From assembly GCA_007132395.1 (NCBI GenBank), contig SLOR01000180.1, forward strand, positions 1-9,615: a stretch of 9,615 nt of DNA. The letters run 5' to 3'. The position numbers and the translations under genes are program-made. Shown in pieces: positions 7,086 to 9,615 of the stretch (positions are counted from its first letter, which is position 1; every line of letters starts with the position of its first letter). The notes under the pieces are model-generated. The model was given only the letters and a program-made list of their open reading frames with translations. It had not been told where the DNA came from and ran no database searches. The DNA is from Bacteroidales bacterium (GTDB lineage Bacteria > Bacteroidota > Bacteroidia > Bacteroidales > UBA7960).

Positions 7086-7128
7086 AACACATGCAAACAG
7101 GTATATGTGAAGCCTGTTTGCATGTGTT
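7086..7128 (+). terminator. 16-bp perfect hairpin between DUF1573 and arsR genes
   Basis: The arms 7086-7101 and 7113-7128 are exact reverse complements over 16 bases around an 11-base loop (TATATGTGAAG). The stem begins 41 bases after the DUF1573 stop and ends 24 bases before the arsR start. A T-run after the stem is short (TTT, then mixed bases), so termination may be partial. Because no clear promoter fits in the 24 bases before arsR, the repressor may depend on readthrough. The hairpin might then work as an attenuator, or as a processing or stability element setting arsR expression below that of the first two genes. Confidence 0.65.
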
Positions 7129-7152
7129 TCTAATGCTTCTCCCGCGTAAAAG

Positions 7153-7461
7153 ATGAAAAAAGAAATTATTGTTGAAAACGGATATGAACAAGAAGATATA
7201 CAGCTGGCCCGATACTTAAAGGCCCTGGCTCATCCTGCCCGTATCGCTATAATGAAAATTCTTACCCATCGCGATACCTGCATTTGTAATGATATCGTGC
7301 AGGAATTACCCCTGGCACAATCCACCGTTTCCCAGCATTTGAAAGAATTGAAGTCTGCTGGTCTTATCCAGGGAAATATAACCCCCCCCAAAGTGAAATA
7401 CTGTATAAACCAGGAAAACTGGCAAAAAGCCAAAAAAATAATTGAAAAATTTCTGCAATAA
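7153..7461 (+). CDS. arsR: ArsR/SmtB-family metalloid-sensing repressor
   Basis: This is a 102-residue winged-helix repressor. Residues 17-40 match the family's opening (ARYLKALAHPARIAIMKIL). Residues 43-45 are a CxC (DTCICND) at the place of the ELCVCDL inducer site of enterobacterial ArsR, and a third cysteine, Cys84, lies near the wing (VKYCINQ). Three cysteines would suit As(III) or Sb(III), but the exact site is inference. The recognition helix is LPLAQSTVSQHLKELKSAGLI at about 53-72. As a dimer it would hold promoters shut until the metalloid binds. Its likely targets are the two near-identical palindromes at 6018-6041 and 7477-7502. Its gene sits between the two units and has no box of its own, so it is probably transcribed from the upstream promoter, giving autoregulation. 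Codons 77-79 contain a C8 homopolymer (7382-7389). ATG 7153 gives the usual family length. Confidence 0.92.
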   Translation: MKKEIIVENGYEQEDIQLARYLKALAHPARIAIMKILTHRDTCICNDIVQELPLAQSTVSQHLKELKSAGLIQGNITPPKVKYCINQENWQKAKKIIEKFLQ

Positions 7462-7462
7462 G

Positions 7463-7502
7463 TTTGGTGTTTAACGCAATCATCGTAAATTTGCGATGAT
7501 TG
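7463..7502 (+). promoter_or_regulatory. Promoter with near-perfect ArsR-type operator (box 2)
   Basis: TTTG at 7463-7466 and TAAATTTG at 7486-7493 are 19 bases apart, a good Bacteroidetes promoter. It starts two bases after the arsR stop codon. The -7 element lies at the centre of a 26-bp palindrome (7477-7502): perfect 9-base arms CAATCATCG and CGATGATTG around an AAATTT core, with a single mismatched pair (T7486/G7493). Repressor binding would directly block the -7 region. The next start codon (7524) is only 21 bases beyond the palindrome, so the transcript leader is very short. Confidence 0.85.
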
Positions 7503-7523
7503 TTGTTTTTAAACTCTATTGTT

Positions 7524-7763
7524 ATGGAAATTAAAATATTAGGTACGGGTTGTGCTTCCTGTAAAAACCTGGAAAAAGCTACCCGCGAAATGGTGGATCA
7601 GTTGGGATTAACCGCTACCGTGGAGAAAGAGGAAGATATCATGAATATTATGAGCTATGGTGTAATGCGTACCCCTGGCCTTGTAATTAATGGTAAAGTT
7701 GCACTCAGCGGAAGAGTTCCCTCCCAGAGTGAACTGAAAGAACTGCTGGAGAAACACCAGTAG
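7524..7763 (+). CDS. Small cytoplasmic thioredoxin-like protein (Thioredoxin_3 type)
   Basis: This is a 79-residue thioredoxin-fold protein without signal peptide. The opening strand MEIKILG is followed by the active site TGCASC (Cys10, Cys13), then a helix, a short strand, and a TPGLVING segment carrying the cis-proline (residues 52-53), with a terminal helix. This is the TM0996/MTH895-type 'redox-active disulfide protein' or small thioredoxin family often found beside ArsR genes and ArsP-type permeases. It may correspond to the ArsE component of arsEFG operons, but I am not certain enough to assign that symbol. Its role would be thiol-disulfide exchange in the cytoplasm, handing electrons to the membrane partner downstream (inference). 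Upstream in-frame TTG codons at 7500 and 7503 lie inside the operator palindrome, so ATG 7524 is the right start. It is the first gene of the second ArsR-controlled unit. Confidence 0.88.
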   Translation: MEIKILGTGCASCKNLEKATREMVDQLGLTATVEKEEDIMNIMSYGVMRTPGLVINGKVALSGRVPSQSELKELLEKHQ

Positions 7764-7794
7764 CCAATAAATCTCATCCTTCAAAATCTTTTAC

Positions 7795-7922
7795 ATGAAA
7801 AAGACTTTTCATGCTTTGACAAAGTCAGGCTTGTACTTGGTTTTCTTGTGGGTTTCGTTTTGCCATGCGAAATGAAACACTTTGCTTCCCTTTTAAAAAC
7901 TTTAATCGAAAAGGCTTTATAA
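7795..7922 (+). pseudogene. Probable remnant of an arsF-like gene: signal peptide plus C-terminal tail
   Basis: ATG 7795 opens a 26-codon frame that is a textbook signal peptide: MKKTFHALTKSG, a hydrophobic run, and a cut site at CHA, ending in TGA at 7873-7875 one residue later. Immediately overlapping, in another frame, 7872-7922 encodes MKHFASLLKTLIEKAL before TAA. That short segment resembles the C-terminal helix of the ArsF-like protein encoded at 6085 (AFLSNLKQMIEEEL), sharing F-x-S-x-LK-x-x-IE-x-x-L. I read this as an exported thioredoxin-fold gene whose middle (about 100 codons, including the CxxC) was lost by an out-of-frame deletion. It lies exactly where an arsF would be expected, between the small thioredoxin and the arsG-like gene. 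A tiny exported peptide is the alternative. The tail likeness is short and could be chance. Confidence 0.5.
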
Positions 7923-7930
7923 ACGGATTT

Positions 7931-8638
7931 ATGGAATATTTTTATCAGTTACTTGACAGTACCAACTTCCCGGTTTTATCCGCATTCATCCTTGGAATTA
8001 TGACTGCCATCAGTCCCTGCCCATTGGCAACCAATATCACAGCAACGGCATATATAAGCAAGGATCTTACCCAGAAAAGGAAAATCTTTTACAACGGACT
8101 ATTTTACACCCTCGGACGCATTATCAGCTACAGTTTGCTAGGAATAATACTTTTCTTTGGTGCCAGTGCCTTTGCTATCGGAACCTTCTTTTCCACTTAC
8201 GGAGAATTGCTTCTGGGGCCTCTATTACTTGTAATGGGCGTTTTTATGCTCGGTTTGATACCCTTACGTCTGCCCTGGGGAAAAGGGATGGGCTTATCTG
8301 ACCGAATAGCCGGAAAAGCCAAAGGGGGAAGTGCCCTGAGTGCTTTGCTGCTGGGCGTGATATTTGCCCTGGCCTTTTGCCCCTATAGCGGAGTGTTATA
8401 CTTTGGGATGCTTATTCCAATGACACTGGGTAGCGTAAAAGGACTGTTGCTGCCCCCTGTATATGCGGTGGCGACGGGACTTCCCGTGATTATTATCGCA
8501 TGGTTGCTGGCTTTCAGCATAAGCGGTGTGGGCAGCTTCTACAATAAAGTAAGAACCTTTGAATACTGGTTCAGGCGAATAGCCGCTGTGGTATTTATCA
8601 TTGTGGGCGTGTATTACATTGTAACGGTATATTTCTGA
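7931..8638 (+). CDS. arsG: ArsG-like membrane protein of the DsbD/CcdA type
   Basis: This is a 235-residue inner-membrane protein with about six hydrophobic segments (roughly 13-35, 55-78, 92-112, 136-160, 172-198, 215-233). It has the cytochrome c biogenesis/DsbD transmembrane fold. Cys30 in the first segment (AISPCP) and Cys150 in the fourth (ALAFCPYSG) match the paired cysteines with which DsbD and CcdA pass electrons through the membrane. The pattern TAISPCPLATNITA is that of proteins annotated as 'aromatic aminobenzylarsenical efflux permease ArsG'. Both roles, arsenical efflux and electron transfer, therefore remain possible. I chose ATG 7931 over ATG 7865: it begins MEYFYQLLDS, as family members do, while the 22 extra residues overlap the upstream remnant frames and look like chance. 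It follows the small thioredoxin in the same unit, and the permease gene starts 35 bases later. Confidence 0.85.
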   Translation: MEYFYQLLDSTNFPVLSAFILGIMTAISPCPLATNITATAYISKDLTQKRKIFYNGLFYTLGRIISYSLLGIILFFGASAFAIGTFFSTYGELLLGPLLLVMGVFMLGLIPLRLPWGKGMGLSDRIAGKAKGGSALSALLLGVIFALAFCPYSGVLYFGMLIPMTLGSVKGLLLPPVYAVATGLPVIIIAWLLAFSISGVGSFYNKVRTFEYWFRRIAAVVFIIVGVYYIVTVYF

Positions 8639-8673
8639 TATTTAGTCTTATATAAATAACAATCTTTTTATTA

Positions 8674-9615
8674 ATGGAAAACAAAAAGGAGTTTAAAATA
8701 TTATTCTGGCTTACGGCTTTCTTCCTGTTTGCCTATTTTCTTCCGGTAGAAAAGGAAAGTTTTATGAATGCCATTTACGAAGCCTTGTTTCTTGTAAAAT
8801 GGTATGCCCAGGAACATGTTTTGCTTTGTCTTATTCCGGCATTTTTTATCGCGGGGGTAATTGCCGTTTTTGTGAGCCAGGGTGCTGTGATGAAGTATTT
8901 TGGTGCGCAGGCCACAAAGTGGAAGTCGTACCTGGTGGCCTCGGTTTCAGGTACTGTATTGGCGGTATGTTCCTGCACCATTCTACCGCTTTTTTCTGGG
9001 ATTCATAAGCGCGGTGCCGGTCTGGGACCTGCAATCGCATTCCTTTATTCGGGACCTGCTATAAATATCCTTGCTATCATTCTAACGGCACGCATCCTGG
9101 GCTTTGAACTGGGTATCGCGAGAATTGTGGGTGCGGTAATTTTTGCCATCGTCATCGGATTGCTCATGGCTTTTATATTTCGTAAAGAAGAAGCGAAACG
9201 CAATGAAGAAGCCCTGAATTTTCCTTCTCCCCCCGAATCACGCCCCATGTGGCAAACCTCTTTTCACTTTTTCGTGCTTGTATTTATCCTGATTTTTGCC
9301 AACTGGGGAAAACCCGATGTGGAGAGCGGTTTCTGGTTCTGGTTATGGAGCAATAAATGGATAATTACATCCGTATTTGGATTGCTTTTCGTAGGGTCAT
9401 TGCTGTTTATTCTCAAACTTAACAAATGGTATGTAGGGATAGGTGTTACTGCTGTTGTGCTGGCAGCTATCCTCGTACCCGGCAATCCATTGATTCCTTT
9501 TGTTGTTGCCTTTATAGCCCTGAGTGTAATAACCGGAGCAACCCCCGGAGAGCCGCGCGAATGGCTGTGGTCAACCTGGGGATTTACCAAACAGATTGTT
9601 CCTTTGCTTTTTGCC
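8674..9615 (+). CDS. ArsP/SO_0444-type membrane permease (3' end cut)
   Basis: The frame is open from ATG 8674 through the last base of the window: 314 residues without a stop, so the gene is truncated by the window edge. It is a polytopic inner-membrane protein with hydrophobic segments at about 10-25, 48-68, 86-107, 118-141, 148-170, 192-210, 228-248 and 252-288. The family's signature is present: VCSCTILPLFSG (Cys99-x-Cys101) followed by RGAGLGPAIAFLYSGPAINI, then a charged cytoplasmic loop at 170-190, and TPGEPREWLWSTW at 290-302. Members of the DUF318/ArsP permease family export trivalent organoarsenicals, and the SO_0444 branch is annotated for Cu/Zn efflux; the substrate here cannot be decided. 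Co-transcription with an ArsR-controlled ArsG-like gene favours arsenicals. It needs no RBS consensus; the leader before ATG is A/T-rich. Confidence 0.88.
   Translation, partial: MENKKEFKILFWLTAFFLFAYFLPVEKESFMNAIYEALFLVKWYAQEHVLLCLIPAFFIAGVIAVFVSQGAVMKYFGAQATKWKSYLVASVSGTVLAVCSCTILPLFSGIHKRGAGLGPAIAFLYSGPAINILAIILTARILGFELGIARIVGAVIFAIVIGLLMAFIFRKEEAKRNEEALNFPSPPESRPMWQTSFHFFVLVFILIFANWGKPDVESGFWFWLWSNKWIITSVFGLLFVGSLLFILKLNKWYVGIGVTAVVLAAILVPGNPLIPFVVAFIALSVITGATPGEPREWLWSTWGFTKQIVPLLFA

Noticed and set aside
7500..7523. TTG start for the small thioredoxin-like protein
   Set aside because: It lies inside the operator palindrome and about where transcription would begin; ATG 7524 gives the family's standard short N-terminus.
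7865..7930. N-terminal extension of the ArsG-like protein from ATG 7865
   Set aside because: The 22 extra residues are polar and basic, overlap the remnant frames upstream, and precede a start (7931) that gives the usual family N-terminus.
8775..9590. Short frames on both strands across the last 900 bases
   Set aside because: They overlap the open permease frame from 8674, which has strong family motifs and membrane segments over its whole length.

Overview
The window looks like a chromosomal segment of a Bacteroidota (Bacteroidetes) bacterium. Four observations support this. A large secreted protein ends in a type IX secretion (T9SS) C-terminal sorting domain. The promoters fit the Bacteroidetes pattern (-33 TTTG, -7 TAnnTTTG). 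Start codons lack clear Shine-Dalgarno sequences and have A-rich leaders. Several lipid-free secreted proteins resemble families common in that phylum. All genes found lie on the + strand, and I see no tRNA, rRNA, CRISPR array, transposase or integrase gene.

Region 1 (1-1173) holds the 3' end of a large exported protein and, 8 bases downstream, a small exported protein of unknown function. The two are probably one operon. Region 2 (1174-1513) is a gene-free leader with candidate promoters and a C7 tract. Region 3 (1514-5539) is a 1341-residue secreted mosaic protein: signal peptide, propeptide, trypsin-like S1 protease, adhesin-type beta-sandwich domains, three tandem InlB-type repeats and a T9SS tail. 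A strong hairpin terminator follows it. Region 4 (5588-6017) is gene-free and carries a pair of inverted, hairpin-rich repeats, then AT-rich DNA leading to a promoter.

Region 5 (about 5999-9615) is the most interesting part: a cluster resembling the Bacteroidetes arsenic/organoarsenical and thiol-redox modules. The first unit is an exported thioredoxin-fold ArsF-like protein, an exported DUF1573 protein and, beyond a 16-bp perfect hairpin, an ArsR-type repressor. The second unit is a small cytoplasmic thioredoxin-like protein, a short broken stretch that looks like the remnant of another arsF-like gene, an ArsG-like membrane protein of the DsbD/CcdA type, and an ArsP-type permease cut by the window end. 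Both units start from promoters whose -7 element lies in a near-identical 24-bp palindromic box (22 of 24 bases shared), probably the ArsR operator.

A plausible model (inference) is that the repressor senses a thiophilic metalloid through cysteines and releases both promoters. The cytoplasmic CxxC protein, the membrane protein with its two conserved cysteines and the exported CxxC protein could then act as an electron relay across the inner membrane, while the ArsG-like and/or ArsP-like proteins export arsenicals. The substrate cannot be read from the sequence.
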